A DNA stretch of 39,591 nt from JBCCQH01 sp039024435 (GCA_039024435.1 JBCCQH010000068.1:1-39591); one strand, 5' to 3'. Positions 1 to 8,082 are shown, numbered from the stretch's first letter. A program made the numbers and translations. The notes: generated by a model not told the origin, from the letters alone.

Positions 1-330
1 GAAGGGGATATTATGGGTAAAAGCGGCTTTAGCTAGTATCTCGGGAGCTTTGGGCCACATAAGTCCCTGTAATCCGATAGGGGCAATACCGAAAGGAGCA
101 TCATAAACATGGCCGAACAACTCAGTACTCATATCCGACTTATCGAAGTTGGATAGGTAGTTAGGGATTAGCTCTACGTCTCTGATTTCCTTAGTGTTTC
201 TAACTAAGTTAACATCTTCATTGCAGCCACCATCCAGGTACTCAAAAGCAAAGCGGGGAATTTTACTTTTAGCTTTTTGTCGTAAGTCGTCAACCGAAGG
301 AAAGCGGGTATCAAAATTTCTATTACTCAT
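1..330 (-). CDS. FMN-dependent alpha-hydroxy acid dehydrogenase, N-terminal part (lactate dehydrogenase/glycolate oxidase family), cut by window edge
   Basis: The reverse strand from an ATG at 328-330 reads 110 codons to the window edge without a stop. The protein begins MSNRNFDTRFPSVDDLRQKA and contains FAFEYLDGGCNEDVNLVRN, then APFGIAPIGLQGLMWPKAPE. These match the N-terminal part of the FMN-dependent L-lactate dehydrogenase (LldD)/glycolate oxidase TIM barrel, where the YLDGG and AP.G..G...P..E segments border the flavin site. Family members run about 350-390 residues, so roughly 70% lies outside the window. It follows fucP on the same strand after an 89 bp gap, so the two may be co-transcribed. 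L-lactate is an end product of both known bacterial L-fucose routes (via lactaldehyde, or by 2-keto-3-deoxyfuconate breakdown), so oxidation of fucose-derived L-lactate is a plausible role. The exact 2-hydroxy acid cannot be told from this fragment. Confidence 0.88.
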   Translation of the reverse strand, partial: MSNRNFDTRFPSVDDLRQKAKSKIPRFAFEYLDGGCNEDVNLVRNTKEIRDVELIPNYLSNFDKSDMSTELFGHVYDAPFGIAPIGLQGLMWPKAPEILAKAAFTHNIPF

Positions 331-419
331 AGCGTAGCTAATTTATTCAATTACCGCCACTGTTCCTAAAAGACAGCTAGAGTAATTGGTCCAGAGAATT
401 AGCTTTAGCACTAAGCAAG

Positions 420-1736
420 CTATCGACTTCTATTCCGAGCCCTCAAACTGTAAACTGCTACTAACAGCAAGCAAACGAAGGGTAAAATAAAGGAGAAGTT
501 GACTTCGGGAATATTACCCATGATGGTTATGTCCCTAAGTCCGGTGCCTCCCAGGTCAATAATTCGTCCTTGCAACGGCGGCATTAGTGCGCCACCCACA
601 ATGGCTAATATCAACCCGGCTGACCCTAGTTTGGCTTCGTCGCCCATACCGCGTAACGCCAAGCCATAAATGGTAGGAAACATTAGCGACATAGCAAAGG
701 AAACACCCACCAAACAATATAGACCCACCATATTTACTGAAATGATGGCAATAGCACAGAAAGCTGCTCCTACCAAGGCGAAAATCAGCATCAGACTAGC
801 CGAGTTAATATACTTAATCATGAAAGTGCAGATCCACCGACCGATCAGGAAAGAAATGGTAGATGCTGCCACATAAACGGTGGCGTTCAATTGCTCATCT
901 GGGCCTCGGCTGGCATTTAGGTTGGTCACGTACTGATAGATGAACGTCCACACCATAATCTGGCAGGCAATATAAAAGAACTGGGCGAGCACCCCTTCGT
1001 AATAATCTTTATTAGAGAATAGTTTACTTATGCTAGTCCGCAAGTCAAGTGGCTCTGAAGTCTGTTTATGATCCTTAAACTTGGTAAAAATAAAGAGGAG
1101 CATTACTGTTAAGACAACAAAGCCTAAAACGATGTAGGGAGTGCTGACAATGCCCAAGTCGTGCTCGATAATCTGTTGTTTTTGTACGGCTGATAGAACT
1201 TCCGTTGACACATCGGCACCAATTTCCGTTTCCAGCCGATCTACGACAAAAATCCGAGCAACTACCTGTCCGGTAAGTGCCCCGATGGGGTTGAACGCCT
1301 GCGAAAGATTAAGGCGCTGGGTAGCAGTTTCTTTATCGCCCAACTCCAAAATCATGGGATTGGCAGTAGTCTCCAGAAAAGCTAAACCGAATGTCAGAAT
1401 GTAAAAGGAGACTAAAAAAATGTTGTAGCTAACTAATACTGCTGCCGGATACATCATCAGTGAGCCAATCATAAACATAAACAATCCTAGAACGATACCC
1501 GCTTTATAGCTGTACTTTCGGATAAATAAGGCGGCCGGAATTGCCATAGTAGCGTAGCCACCGTAGAATGCCAATTGCACGTAAGAAGCTCTTACATTAG
1601 AAATATTCAAGACATTTTTGAATACCTCGACCATAGGGTTAGTGAGGTCGTTGGGGAAGCCCCACAGGAAAAATAGAAAGGTTACTAGGATGAAGGGAAG
1701 AAGGAGTTCTTTAGAAACAACAGGCGCAGTTTTCAT
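420..1736 (-). CDS. fucP: L-fucose:H+ symporter-like MFS permease
   Basis: The 438-residue hydrophobic protein fits the 12 membrane segments of the FHS (fucose-galactose-glucose:H+ symporter) branch of the major facilitator superfamily. Segment 1 carries FLFFLWGFPNDLTNPMVEVF, and the middle of the N-terminal half carries LAFLETTANPMILELG, both typical of FucP. The second corresponds to the conserved Glu/Asn region used for proton coupling and sugar binding in E. coli FucP. It would import L-fucose or a related hexose across the inner membrane. The start ATG (1734-1736) gives a first helix directly after a short polar tail. Codon use is AT-rich like its neighbours up to 4.3 kb and unlike the rest of the window. 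Other FHS members take glucose or galactose, so the sugar is inferred from the family and from the hydroxyacid dehydrogenase next door. Confidence 0.85.
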   Translation of the reverse strand: MKTAPVVSKELLLPFILVTFLFFLWGFPNDLTNPMVEVFKNVLNISNVRASYVQLAFYGGYATMAIPAALFIRKYSYKAGIVLGLFMFMIGSLMMYPAAVLVSYNIFLVSFYILTFGLAFLETTANPMILELGDKETATQRLNLSQAFNPIGALTGQVVARIFVVDRLETEIGADVSTEVLSAVQKQQIIEHDLGIVSTPYIVLGFVVLTVMLLFIFTKFKDHKQTSEPLDLRTSISKLFSNKDYYEGVLAQFFYIACQIMVWTFIYQYVTNLNASRGPDEQLNATVYVAASTISFLIGRWICTFMIKYINSASLMLIFALVGAAFCAIAIISVNMVGLYCLVGVSFAMSLMFPTIYGLALRGMGDEAKLGSAGLILAIVGGALMPPLQGRIIDLGGTGLRDITIMGNIPEVNFSFILPFVCLLLVAVYSLRARNRSR

Positions 1737-2014
1737 TTATATAGGTTGTAGGTTAGTTTCCCGAAAATAGCTTTTCAAGCTGAAAATTCACTTGAAAAAC
1801 AAGGTAGCAACAAAAACAAAGATTAGAATTACCAGATGAAATAAATTCGGCAGGAAAAAACATTTGGTGCATCATTATAGCAATATGTACTACCTTTCTC
1901 CCGATTGAAGGAGCACTGCTTGAGTGTTTAGCTAATAATCCTTATCAGTCATTTTCAGTAATTTTCAGTAATTCTACTTGTTAAAGTCTGAATATTCATA
2001 CATCAATCGTATTA

Positions 2015-2548
2015 ATGAAAGAGTTGTTTCAAGAGGTTTTGACCAACTTTGCACCTATTCTTGTTCCAAATTATTATGAAAAAGGGAAGCTGCTGCATAC
2101 CGAAAACTCACTCTCTTTTAATCTTTATCTGGTAGAAAGGGGAGTGCTGAGGTCATTCTATTACGTGGATGGTAAAGACGTAACTGCCCACTTTGCTTTA
2201 GAAAACGGGGTTGTGGGGGCTGCTGATAGTATTATTCGGGAAAAGAAAAGTAGGTATAATATCGAGGTACTAGAATATAGCCAGGTTTTTTTGCTTGATT
2301 ATCAGGAGTTGGAGTTATTTCTCGATCAAAACCCCCACTTGGAACGCTTGGCCCGGCGGTTTACCCAGTTTATCTACATGGATTTAGTTGAAAGAGTGGA
2401 AGGAATGACTTTCCTTTCTGCTAAAGACCGATACGAACATCTGATTACCCGATATCCTGATATTACCCAACGAGTGAGCTTGGGTCACATCGCTTCATTT
2501 TTGGGAATTACTCAGGAAACGCTGAGTAGAGTAAGAGGCAAACACTGA
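2015..2548 (+). CDS. Crp/Fnr-family transcriptional regulator (short)
   Basis: The 177-residue protein has an N-terminal cyclic-nucleotide-binding-like beta-roll (about residues 15-110; YLVERGVLRSFYYVDGKDVT matches the region after the first strands) and a helix-turn-helix at the C-terminus (VSLGHIASFLGITQETLSRVR). Such short Crp-like proteins are frequent in Bacteroidota, act as cytoplasmic DNA-binding regulators, and often lack the cAMP-binding residues. The classic R.S cAMP-binding signature is not obvious here, so the ligand is unknown. The protein stops only three residues after the recognition helix, which is short compared with Crp (about 210 residues), and the wing strands seem absent. 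It is transcribed divergently from fucP across a 278 bp gap, so it could control the fucP/hydroxyacid dehydrogenase pair. That is inference from position only. Confidence 0.85.
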   Translation: MKELFQEVLTNFAPILVPNYYEKGKLLHTENSLSFNLYLVERGVLRSFYYVDGKDVTAHFALENGVVGAADSIIREKKSRYNIEVLEYSQVFLLDYQELELFLDQNPHLERLARRFTQFIYMDLVERVEGMTFLSAKDRYEHLITRYPDITQRVSLGHIASFLGITQETLSRVRGKH

Positions 2549-2627
2549 TTTTTGATTTATATCAAACAGATTCGGGTCTCAGATGCCTAACTTTAGATAT
2601 AGATTCTAAGATCAGAAGAAAAGGGAT

Positions 2628-3032
2628 ATGCTTAAAAATTTGACGTTTAAAAAACTCTTTCTCATCGATGGCATGGGTGCAATTATCACTGCTCTAATGC
2701 TAAGTCATGTACTAGCCAGATTGGAGTCATTCTTCGGAATGCCTCGGCAAATACTCTTTATTTTGGCAGGTATTGCGGCTGGTTTTGCTGTGTATTCTAT
2801 TCTGTGTCACTTTTTGGTCAGAGAAAATTGGAGGCCCTTTCTAAGAGGTATTGCTACGGCTAACATAGCGTACTGTATCGTAACCTTCGGGTTAGTTGTT
2901 TATCTATTTGATACCTTGACCTATCTAGGAATAGCTTATTTTATCGGTGAGATTATATTAGTAGTAGGGCTGGCTAGGTTTGAATTTGAGTTTGCCAGAA
3001 AAGGTGAGTCAGCTAATCACGCATCAAGTTAG
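2628..3032 (+). CDS. Small integral membrane protein, four predicted helices, function unknown
   Basis: The 134-residue protein is almost entirely hydrophobic, with four likely membrane spans (about residues 9-30, 40-62, 73-93 and 97-117) and a charged C-terminal tail (FEFEFARKGESANHASS). No catalytic or binding motif is recognised; small four-helix proteins of this kind are common and mostly unassigned in Bacteroidota. It lies between two Crp/Fnr-like regulators on the same strand (79 bp after the first; the next begins 128 bp later if the ATG at 3161 is used). It shares their AT-rich composition. Membership of a regulator-controlled stress or transport module is possible, but nothing in the sequence shows it. 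Confidence 0.7.
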   Translation: MLKNLTFKKLFLIDGMGAIITALMLSHVLARLESFFGMPRQILFILAGIAAGFAVYSILCHFLVRENWRPFLRGIATANIAYCIVTFGLVVYLFDTLTYLGIAYFIGEIILVVGLARFEFEFARKGESANHASS

Positions 3033-3160
3033 TAACACTACGCAGACAATAAAAAGTGAAGCAAAAGCAGTATCTTGTTGGTTTCTGCCGCAGTAATATG
3101 CAAGTCTTTCAATCGGCAGGCTTACCTGATTTGAAACCAAACCGATCTTTTACAACTTCC

Positions 3161-3745
3161 ATGAAAACCGAAATAACTCAAGAGCTGCTAAAATACAATA
3201 GCTCATTTTCAACCGAAGAAATTGAGTATGGTCTCACATTTTTTGAGCAAAAAGAGTTCGCTGCCAAATCTTTAGTATCCCAAGCCGGGGAAATATCCAA
3301 TTACCTGTTCTACGCCGAAAGTTCGATCACCCGATGTTATTACCTGGACTCGGACGGGCAAGAGCAGACTTTATGGATGAAACCTGAGCAAACGTTCATC
3401 ACCGAATACAAAAGTTTTGTGAACCGGGATAAATCCCAATTCAGCTTACAGTTTTATGAGGATACCCAAGTTCTGATGATCTCCCGAAAGAATTTACTGC
3501 ACTTATTTCAAGAGTCTAAAAACTGGGCATTATTCGGCGTACATCTTACCGAGCGGGTACACATTACCCTCATCGATGTTTTTACTAACCTATTGGCAAA
3601 CGATGCCACCCGAAACTACCAATATATAGAGTATATGTTCCCCCGCTTTCTTCAGGTGGCTCCGCTGAAAGATATAGCTTCCATGTTACAAATATCACAG
3701 GTGAGTCTCTCAAGAATTCGGGCAGGAAATCAGCTTAAAAAGTAA
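3161..3745 (+). CDS. Crp/Fnr-family transcriptional regulator (second copy)
   Basis: The open frame extends upstream to a GTG at 3056 and an ATG at 3098, but family alignment favours the ATG at 3161 (MKTEITQELLKYNSSF), giving 194 residues. The N-terminal half is a cyclic-nucleotide-binding-like fold (ISNYLFYAESSITRCYYLDSDGQEQTLWM, then a TEYKSFVNRDKSQFSLQ segment in place of the usual phosphate-binding cassette). The C-terminus is a helix-turn-helix (APLKDIASMLQISQVSLSRIR). Like the regulator at 2015 it ends just after the recognition helix. The two are distant paralogues. It precedes a secreted SRPBCC protein by 72 bp on the same strand and may regulate it; target and ligand are unknown. Confidence 0.82.
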   Translation: MKTEITQELLKYNSSFSTEEIEYGLTFFEQKEFAAKSLVSQAGEISNYLFYAESSITRCYYLDSDGQEQTLWMKPEQTFITEYKSFVNRDKSQFSLQFYEDTQVLMISRKNLLHLFQESKNWALFGVHLTERVHITLIDVFTNLLANDATRNYQYIEYMFPRFLQVAPLKDIASMLQISQVSLSRIRAGNQLKK

Positions 3746-3817
3746 TTTTTTAACATATGTAAATTCGGACACGGGCGATTATTCATTCCTTTGAGGATTT
3801 TAAAGCTTATTTCCGAA

Positions 3818-4321
3818 ATGAAATACTTCACTACAATTCTTCTGATTATGACCAGTTTATCAACCGTGGCCCAAGGTGGCAAAGCTTCTACCGAAAAGAA
3901 AACATTTAACCGTACAACATCTATCAGTCAAAGTATAGATGCAGAGGCCTCAGTCATCTGGTCGCTACTCACCAATGCTTCTGACTACGCTAGATGGAAC
4001 TCTACCGTCATTTCTATCGAAGGAAATATCCGTAAAGGAGAAAAAATTAAATTGAAAAGCACGCTAGACTCCTCGCGCACCTTCAAGCTGAAAGTGAAAG
4101 AGCTAATTCCAGACGAAAAGCTGGTGTGGGGTGATGCCATGGGCGAGCGTACCTATACCTTAGAACAACAAGGTAGTGCCACTCTTTTTACCATGACTGA
4201 GAAAATAGGTGGTCCTATCTTTCCCCTATTCGCTAGCAAAATTCCTTCCTTCGACGAATCATTTGAGCAGTTTACCGCTGACCTGAAAAAAGAAGCTGAA
4301 GCTATAGTAAACTCGCGGTAA
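3818..4321 (+). CDS. Secreted SRPBCC (START/Bet v1-like) ligand-binding protein
   Basis: The start is placed at the ATG at 3818 rather than the TTG at 3791, because MKYFTTILLIMTSLSTVAQG is then a clean signal peptide, leaving about 148 mature residues. The mature part follows the polyketide-cyclase/SRPBCC pattern: ISQSIDAEASVIWSLLTNAS and DYARWNSTVISIEG at the front, a central beta-sheet (EKIKLKSTLDSSRTFKLKVKEL), and a long amphipathic C-terminal helix (SFEQFTADLKKEAEAIVNS). This fold makes a deep hydrophobic pocket for lipids or other hydrophobic ligands; most family members are cytosolic, so export is slightly unusual. The ligand is unknown. It is the last gene of the AT-rich segment. Confidence 0.75.
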   Translation: MKYFTTILLIMTSLSTVAQGGKASTEKKTFNRTTSISQSIDAEASVIWSLLTNASDYARWNSTVISIEGNIRKGEKIKLKSTLDSSRTFKLKVKELIPDEKLVWGDAMGERTYTLEQQGSATLFTMTEKIGGPIFPLFASKIPSFDESFEQFTADLKKEAEAIVNSR

Positions 4322-4844
4322 CAGTATGTGAACATAGTTAAGGAACGTATTTAAAACTTGCAAGATCTGGTTGACAGTGATCAGTCATCTTCCTGAGCCT
4401 ACTTAGAGCACGTACCTATCTGTAATTTTCTCTTTACTAGTTTCACTCATGAGCAAAGTCGCTGAACCAAAAACACAACCGGACGGCGAATCCGTTTGGG
4501 AGGCGCTTTCAAAAAGAAAATTCAACCTGTACGCGGGATGGGCGGCAAATTGCGTGTGTCGGCTTGGTTCCCTTTAAGCAAGAACCCTGCTATTTTTTTC
4601 ATTAAAGCTTGCCTCTAATTGGGTTTTGTGGAACATTTTTCTACTTTTTCCCGACAACAAATACAAACAAAGTTTTTTGTACATCCTACTGGTAAATTAT
4701 CTTTCCGGCGGTGCTTGATCCGGAAAAATGCTGGCCTAAGTCTTACGAAAATGAACCCATCAACCAATGAATTGATGGGGAATGGGTGCAACTGAAAGGA
4801 CGGTACGTTTTTTCTGTTCTAATCTACCCTAAACCAATCTAAAC
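4322..4844. other. Intergenic stretch spanning the change in base composition
   Basis: No convincing gene is present in these 523 bp. A 42-codon frame from an ATG at 4449 to a stop at 4575-4577 lies exactly where GC content rises (it contains KTQPDGESVWEAL). It matches no family I recognise and may be a gene remnant or noise. The stretch after 4580 is AT-rich leader DNA with a recognisable promoter for the downstream T9SS protein. No insertion sequence ends, tRNA or obvious direct repeats were seen at the composition boundary. Confidence 0.5.
4676..4705 (+). promoter_or_regulatory. Bacteroidota-type promoter upstream of the S74/T9SS protein
   Basis: TTTG at 4676-4679 is followed after 18 bp by TATCTTTC (4698-4705), one mismatch from the TAnnTTTG -7 box of the Bacteroidota housekeeping sigma factor. 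Transcription would start near 4712, leaving a long leader of about 130 nt before the ATG at 4845. Confidence 0.5.
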
Positions 4845-6128
4845 ATGAATGTTTTTTCGACCAAGCAAATTGCGCAAATCGCATTTTTGATTCTTTTCGT
4901 ATTTGGCTTGAGCACCGGTTTGCGTGCCCAACTCGCCGGAACCAATGGAGGCTTCATCGGCATCAATACCGTTCCTTTCGGCGGGCAATTGGCCCACTCA
5001 GAATCGGGCAACTTCGGCAGCTTTGGGGGCAACGATCAGTGGATCGGCATCGGCCAACCTCGCTCCGCCCCTTTCGGGCCGAAACTTGACTCCTACGGCA
5101 TGCACATCCAGTGGGATACGGAAGTCGCCAAGTTCAGCCTGAACGGTGCAGGTTCGGGCCGCGACCTGGACATCCAGTGGGGCAATGGTGCCCGGAACCT
5201 TGATTTCCGCTACATCAACAATCCTACCGCGGGTGCCGCGGGTACCGAACTGGTGATGTCCCTCACGCGAAATGAAACCGTGGGGATCCGCAACAATGCC
5301 CCCGACTACAACCTGAGCGTCACCCACAATCGCTTCACGGGCCTCAGCGGTCAGGGGGGCTTGCAGTTGCAAAACGAGTTTAACGGAGACAACTGGGCGT
5401 TTTACACCTCGCAATCTTCGAGCGATCTTCGTATGTATTTTAACCAATCCAGCCGCGGCGGCTTCGACGCGGTAAGTGGTACTTACTCCGCCATCTCCGA
5501 CCGCCGCCTCAAGAAGAACATCAAGCCGCTGGATAACGTGACCGACAAAATCATGCAGCTCCGTCCCACGACTTACCTCTTCAAAACGCAGAAAGACAAC
5601 GAAGCGCGCAACTACGGTCTGATCGCCCAGGAACTCAAGGAAGTCTTCCCGGAAATGGTCAGCACCATGCAGGACGACGATGGCGATGGCAAAGGCATCC
5701 AGGACCTCCACACCGTAGCTTACAGCGAACTGATCCCCGTCCTGATCAAAGGCATGCAGGAGCAAAACGAAGTCATCGCCGCCCAGCAAGCAGAGATTGA
5801 TGCCCTCAAGAAGCACCTGAGCCAGAGCGGCAAGTCAATCGGCGACGCAATTGCCCCTACCCTGAGCAGCAATTTCCTCTACCAGAACACGCCCAATCCG
5901 TTCAATGCATTTACCACCATCCGTTACTCCCTCACGGAGGGCATCAATGCGGCGAGCATCTATATCTTCGACCTGAATGGCCGTCAGGTCATGAACTACG
6001 ACAACCTCACTGCGGGTGAAGGCGAAATCACCGTCGCCGCCAATGAACTCACGCCCGGCATGTACCTGTACAGCCTGGTTATCAATGGTCAGGAAGCCGC
6101 CACCAAGCGCATGATCATCACGAAATAA
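4845..6128 (+). CDS. Secreted protein with intramolecular chaperone (peptidase S74) domain and T9SS type A sorting tail
   Basis: The 427-residue protein starts with a signal peptide (about 1-29, ending GLRAQ). A beta-rich central region (about 30-215) is rich in Gly, Asn and aromatic residues. An S74/endosialidase chaperone domain follows (about 218-315): SAISDRRLKKNIKPL, IMQLRPTTYLFK, NYGLIAQELKEVFPEMV and HTVAYSELIPVLIKGMQEQ. A short coiled coil (NEVIAAQQAEIDALKKHL) and a T9SS type A tail (about 345-427: QNTPNPFNAFTTIRY ... IYIFDLNGRQV ... PGMYLYSLVINGQ) complete it. S74 domains trimerise fibre-like proteins and, in phage tailspikes, cut themselves off just before the SD.RLK.NI motif (here Asp219). 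The tail should route the protein through the outer membrane by the Por system, so it is probably a cell-surface trimeric fibre. It is a free-standing gene with its own promoter and terminator, without phage neighbours. Confidence 0.85.
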   Translation: MNVFSTKQIAQIAFLILFVFGLSTGLRAQLAGTNGGFIGINTVPFGGQLAHSESGNFGSFGGNDQWIGIGQPRSAPFGPKLDSYGMHIQWDTEVAKFSLNGAGSGRDLDIQWGNGARNLDFRYINNPTAGAAGTELVMSLTRNETVGIRNNAPDYNLSVTHNRFTGLSGQGGLQLQNEFNGDNWAFYTSQSSSDLRMYFNQSSRGGFDAVSGTYSAISDRRLKKNIKPLDNVTDKIMQLRPTTYLFKTQKDNEARNYGLIAQELKEVFPEMVSTMQDDDGDGKGIQDLHTVAYSELIPVLIKGMQEQNEVIAAQQAEIDALKKHLSQSGKSIGDAIAPTLSSNFLYQNTPNPFNAFTTIRYSLTEGINAASIYIFDLNGRQVMNYDNLTAGEGEITVAANELTPGMYLYSLVINGQEAATKRMIITK

Positions 6129-6157
6129 TCGGCCCCAAAATTTTCAAAGACGCATGC

Positions 6158-6190
6158 GCGCCACCCCCGTTCCGCTGGGGTGGCGCTTTT
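6158..6190 (+). terminator. Rho-independent terminator after the S74/T9SS gene
   Basis: A perfect 10 bp stem (GCGCCACCCC at 6158-6167 with GGGGTGGCGC at 6177-6186) around a 9 nt loop is followed by TTTT. It lies 29 bp after the stop codon. The ATG at 6154, which opens the longest ispH frame, sits at the edge of this hairpin and so is unlikely to be the ispH start. Confidence 0.85.
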
Positions 6191-6223
6191 GGGTGGCGCC
6201 CACCCGAAATCACCAACAATCGC

Positions 6224-6231
6224 TACCTTTG
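6224..6231 (+). promoter_or_regulatory. -7 promoter box for ispH
   Basis: TACCTTTG matches the Bacteroidota -7 consensus TAnnTTTG exactly. It lies between the upstream terminator and the ATG at 6268, giving a leader of about 30 nt and supporting that start. No clear -33 TTTG at the usual spacing was found. Confidence 0.6.
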
Positions 6232-6267
6232 CAAACAAAGCAACCTGCGAAGCGTTTTCCATTTAGC

Positions 6268-7497
6268 ATGAAACAATTCGACATCCCGACCTTTTACCGC
6301 AGCCCGATCATCTCCCGGGTGAAATCGCTGCGCAAAGAACGCGATCCGCGAAAAAAAGACTTTACCCCCACCGTCCTCGATTTTGGGCCGGTCAAGTTTT
6401 ACATTGCGCGGCACTTCGGGTTTTGCTATGGCGTCGAAAATGCAATTGAGATCTCCTACCGCGCCTTGGACGACAACCCCGGCAAGCGCATATTTCTACT
6501 CAGTGAGATGATCCACAACCCCGCGGTCAACCACGACCTGCAAGCCCGGGGGATTCGTTTCATCATGGACACCAAGGGCAAGCAATTGACCCCTTGGGAA
6601 GACATTACGTCCGATGACATCGTCATCATTCCCGCCTTTGGGACTACCATCGAGATCATGGAACGCCTCGCGGACATGGGCATCGAAACGAAAAGTTACG
6701 ATACGACCTGCCCTTTCGTGGTGAAGGTCTGGAAGCGCGCCGACCAATTGGGCGGCAAAGACTTTACTATCATCGTCCACGGCAAGCACCGCCACGAAGA
6801 GACCCGGGCGACCTTCTCCCACAGCCAGCAAAATGCGCCCACCGTCATCGTGCGCGACCTGGCCGACACCGAAAAACTCGCCCAAGTCATCAAAGGTGAA
6901 CTTTCCCGCGCTGACTTTTACCGCATATTCGATGGAAAATACTCGGAAGGCTTCGATCCCGACCGCGATCTCACACGCGTGGGCGTCGTGAACCAGACCA
7001 CCATGCTGGCCAGCGAAACCCAAGGAATCGCGGATTACGTCAAGCAAACCATCATCGAAAAATATGGCGAAGAGGCCTACAAAGACCACTTCGCGGACAC
7101 CCGCGATACGCTATGCTACGCCACCAATGACAATCAGCGCGCCACCTTTGGTTTGCTGGAAATGGATGCGGACCTCGCGATCATCGTTGGCGGCTACAAC
7201 AGTTCCAATACTTCCCACATCGTCGAATTGTGCGAGGAGAAATACCCCTCTTACTTCATTTCCTCCGCCGATAAGATCGTCGACCGCAACCTGATCCATC
7301 ACTTCAATTACCACGAGCAGGTGGAACTGAGTACGGCTGACTTTTTGCCGCACAAAAATCCGGTCAACATCATCTTGACCAGCGGTGCGTCCTGTCCGGA
7401 TGCGGTGGTGGATGAAGTGATGCAAAAATTGCTCGGTTACTTCCCGACCGCGCGCACCGTCGAAAACGTCCTGGAAAGCCTGGAATCAGCTTCCTGA
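6268..7497 (+). CDS. ispH: 4-hydroxy-3-methylbut-2-enyl diphosphate reductase, long form
   Basis: IspH (LytB) catalyses the last step of the MEP isoprenoid pathway, reducing HMBPP to IPP and DMAPP with a [4Fe-4S] cluster in the cytosol. The three cluster cysteines are visible: Cys53 in HFGFCYGVENA, Cys148 in YDTTCPFVVKVWKRA and Cys283 in DTLCYATNDNQRA. The substrate-binding SSNTSHIVELC and GASCPDAVVDEV segments follow. The ATG at 6268 gives 409 residues, longer than the roughly 310 of E. coli and close to the cyanobacterial/plant type; it has an N-terminal extension of about 40 residues before the core (VKFYIARHFGFCYG). An ATG at 6154 is in frame but lies in the preceding terminator and before the -7 box. 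The gene ends convergently, overlapping the LEA2 lipoprotein by 12 bp. Confidence 0.95.
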   Translation: MKQFDIPTFYRSPIISRVKSLRKERDPRKKDFTPTVLDFGPVKFYIARHFGFCYGVENAIEISYRALDDNPGKRIFLLSEMIHNPAVNHDLQARGIRFIMDTKGKQLTPWEDITSDDIVIIPAFGTTIEIMERLADMGIETKSYDTTCPFVVKVWKRADQLGGKDFTIIVHGKHRHEETRATFSHSQQNAPTVIVRDLADTEKLAQVIKGELSRADFYRIFDGKYSEGFDPDRDLTRVGVVNQTTMLASETQGIADYVKQTIIEKYGEEAYKDHFADTRDTLCYATNDNQRATFGLLEMDADLAIIVGGYNSSNTSHIVELCEEKYPSYFISSADKIVDRNLIHHFNYHEQVELSTADFLPHKNPVNIILTSGASCPDAVVDEVMQKLLGYFPTARTVENVLESLESAS

Positions 7498-8082
7498 GGT
7501 AAATTCCCGCTTCACCGTAAACCAGCCCGGATACATGATGGCCCGCTGACCCACCTGGATACTGGGCCGCAGTTTGATCGCTACCCGCGTGGGGCGCTTT
7601 TGGCTGTCCGTCAACCCAAATCCGTAATCCATAATCTGGTCCTTGTTGCGGCCGAGCTTGCTCAGGATCTCCTTGATGTTGACCTGAATCAACAGTGGAA
7701 TCACCGCGAGGCCGCCGTTGGATTCCACTTCTATCCTTTCCAGGCTCGTCCCTTCGAGGATTTCTGTCTGGTCGATCATCGCGACCCAATCGAAGCGATT
7801 CATGGCCGCTCGTTCGGTATTTGGATTGCGGACCTGCAGATTGAGGTTGAATTGCAAGGGTAGATTTCCCGTGATGAAGGCGGTGGTAGCTTTGGCGGCA
7901 TCCCCCAGCCGAAGATCGTTGAAGCTGCGGATCGCCTGGATGTCAATCCCCGCCAATCGGGTATCGGTCACGGACTGGATGCGGAACTGGCACTTGCGCA
8001 AATTGGCCATTTGCCGAATCTGCTTGCAGGAGCCCAAAAACAGGAGGCCAAAGGCCAGAAGGGCGAGGTGGGTCTTTTTCAT
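7486..8082 (-). CDS. LEA type 2 family lipoprotein
   Basis: Starting at the ATG at 8080-8082, the 198-residue protein opens with a lipoprotein signal (MKKTHLALLAFGLLFLGSC; lipidated Cys19). The body is a LEA_2 (water-stress/desiccation-type immunoglobulin-like) domain: LPLQFNLNLQVRNPNTERAA, FDWVAMIDQTEILEG and LAVIPLLIQVNIKEIL follow the usual alternation and the NPN motif. LEA2 proteins bind or stabilise membranes and proteins; in bacteria most are periplasmic or outer-membrane-anchored and uncharacterised. A longer frame to 8292 has no signal sequence at its start, so it was not chosen. It is convergent with ispH, overlapping it by 12 bp, and lies downstream of the lactonase gene on the same strand (52 bp gap). 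Confidence 0.8.
   Translation of the reverse strand: MKKTHLALLAFGLLFLGSCKQIRQMANLRKCQFRIQSVTDTRLAGIDIQAIRSFNDLRLGDAAKATTAFITGNLPLQFNLNLQVRNPNTERAAMNRFDWVAMIDQTEILEGTSLERIEVESNGGLAVIPLLIQVNIKEILSKLGRNKDQIMDYGFGLTDSQKRPTRVAIKLRPSIQVGQRAIMYPGWFTVKREFTSGS

Noticed and set aside
4845..6128. Prophage origin of the S74-domain protein
   Set aside because: No capsid, tail, integrase or lysis genes nearby, and the signal peptide and T9SS tail show a cellular surface protein.
6154..6267. Longer ispH start at an ATG at 6154
   Set aside because: It lies in the rho-independent terminator of the preceding gene and upstream of the -7 box at 6224; the added residues show no resemblance to IspH.
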